Source: Phytophthora sp. 'mugwort' (Eukaryota > Oomycota > Peronosporomycetes > Peronosporales > Peronosporaceae). Taken from it: 64,000 nucleotides of DNA. The DNA is taken from positions 2,046,001 through 2,110,000 of the forward strand of contig JAUCEF010000008.1 in NCBI GenBank assembly GCA_033558025.1, read 5' to 3'. The notes beneath the pieces are model-generated. The model was not told where the DNA came from. It saw only the letters and a list, made by a program, of their open reading frames with translations, and did not search any database. Shown piece by piece: positions 63,901 to 64,000 of the stretch. A program made the position numbers and the translations under genes. Within the stretch, counting starts at the first letter, position 1; each line of letters begins with the position of its first letter.

Positions 63901-64000
63901 TCGCTCCAGATTTCTCACTGCCCTTTCCGCTTGATTGAAGCCTCAAAACCTGTCGGCGAAAGCGCGGCATCATGAAAAAGCTTTGGACCGTTGAGTTCAT
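60956..64000 (-). CDS. ubiquitin-specific protease (C19), partial: N-terminus outside window
   Basis: The frame is open through the window edge; 1014 residues are visible. The first visible residues, M-N-S-T-V-Q-S-F-F-M-M-P, fit the segment just after the catalytic Cys box of USPs, so the Met at 64000 is internal and the Cys lies beyond the edge. Visible motifs: Q-Q-D-A-S-E-F near 77-83 (QQDAHEF), L-P-A-Y-L-I-I-H-L-K-R-F near 203-214, the His box A-H-S-G-H-Y-Y-S-F at 301-309 (catalytic His305), and W-Y-E-F-N-D at 322-327. The long helical C-terminal extension resembles the large USP9X/USP24/USP34 class. At about 945-1000 is a Tudor/chromo-like barrel (V-R-V-K-W-A-K-D-K-W-Y-E-G-T-V and Y-D-D-G-D). 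It removes ubiquitin from substrates; its substrate is unknown. Confidence 0.9.
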   Translation of the reverse strand: MNSTVQSFFMMPRFRRQVLRLQSSGKGSEKSGAKSLTYELQSLFAHLEGSAKPYYNPRSFTRAMKTWDGETVDVNVQQDASEFITSFFQQIESEMNGISVGDDCTSDENILNTFFGGEFSNELVAEDDRYSERFEPFHFISVPVRDRKNLKESLDGWVEGEKVSYTWEKGSGSKNEEDDAGNDGEEEEKVTLETHKRISISKLPAYLIIHLKRFEFDFEKMQQIKLHDRFEFPTELDMYPYTKEGQQEKRKRSTSTAEDGTSNHDVRLSTASDSADEGTRTTAPEYSQYELVGTVVHLGTAHSGHYYSFLRDQQVPSDKNQWYEFNDTVVTPFDSAQIPDECFGGEESAHAHHDSNSGSPEEGSPLPGKMKNRSSFMLFYARVSPELRIVSDEDAPCVSFSSAVLVAAFCSRLKRRASARLVHLRSVAQVIAPEPIRKLIAMENRLFWRKRYLYDTRCLKFTYNLLRSCIVGLENAKNMAVMPRFEPVEVQFEALQVATKFVFGTLWQGGDVSKVLEWRLILQSLYHSDIGGCRWFLSTMEANESLLLELLVFNEHREVRELMANVISEAIVTTSNTEFEEEAEEESRSSSGDEKKQLPASFEFMFFLIQLMPALLLVPVHHHRQYFLTMYDFVQTGRNEGSFLVVNSVVGAIVGLLTGLGNTQPLLQLQLKKHKSKQILKRIDLNVTILKLLSVLVRCSLPPAMDVESDAEHPLFLPANMAQAHVDLTPADHDVLLNERFITLLTQRSNHYTKETKPLEQIVSHLCWESRRVTAAILDTIMHGIEVEDHHDVKPYFRTLNSLFKIRDSLAGERLTDGLTKVVAVMASQQRYYKATETSLDMLARLAKRHNGVTQWLRDNRQSCVWMEKWLMVHRGAEGYLQQRKTVLVKPNSTSSWVNVSVTSSGLIKAIDRSIAKLLPRIRSILDPEAVVETFYDSDDNPQRLVGKRVRVKWAKDKWYEGTVEQFNEDTYEHFVAYDDGDKRSYHMSEKLFYVVDLTPSPKPRKTKHQQQQA

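Overview
The window looks like a repeat-rich piece of an oomycete genome, most likely Phytophthora or a downy-mildew relative. Reasons: long almost intronless genes with short GT-AG introns where introns occur, balanced base composition, Gypsy LTR elements of the chromodomain type, Mutator-like elements linked to Ulp1-type (C48) protease domains, and a piggyBac-derived gene. The assignment is by content only; no search was run.

Layout. The left 8 kb is ordinary gene space. It holds a partial two-MYB-domain transcription factor (complement of 1-825), a secretory-pathway JmjC/cupin-like protein with FN3 and PA domains (1390-4401, minus), a small membrane-anchored protein (5669-6505, plus) and a probable Bora-like mitotic regulator (6662-7924, minus). 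The right 9.3 kb is again gene space: a 1977-residue armadillo-repeat protein (54695-60628, minus) and a ubiquitin-specific protease cut by the window edge (60956-64000, minus).

The 46 kb between them is almost entirely nested and decayed mobile DNA. From left to right: a Gypsy 5' LTR and gag (8532-17431) split by a 7.45 kb insertion with two nearly identical ~0.95 kb arms in inverted orientation; Mutator-like element MULE1 (about 17.95-22.7 kb); an intergenic stretch with one doubtful RXLR-like remnant; MULE2 (27.06-30.33 kb) ending near a tRNA-Arg gene; a truncated, spliced piggyBac-like gene (32.85-34.58 kb); two copies of a tRNA-derived SINE-like repeat (34.67 and 36.99 kb); two Gypsy elements in opposite orientation (37.37-42.47 kb); a decayed non-Gypsy, possibly DIRS-like, retroelement (44.5-48.65 kb); and MULE3 (49.77-54.59 kb), which still has recognisable terminal inverted repeats.

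How it fits together. The flanks carry cell-cycle, ubiquitin, transcription and scaffold functions and appear intact. The centre carries no clearly intact coding unit apart from a tRNA, and documents repeated insertion. The most distinctive features are three MULE remnants on the same strand, each combining a transposase with a SWIM zinc finger and a downstream Ulp1-like protease; the inverted-arm retroelement with a strong excess of GATC; and a perfect 60-bp-arm palindrome inside MULE1. Frames were read by eye, so exact exon ends and frameshift positions in decayed elements are approximate.
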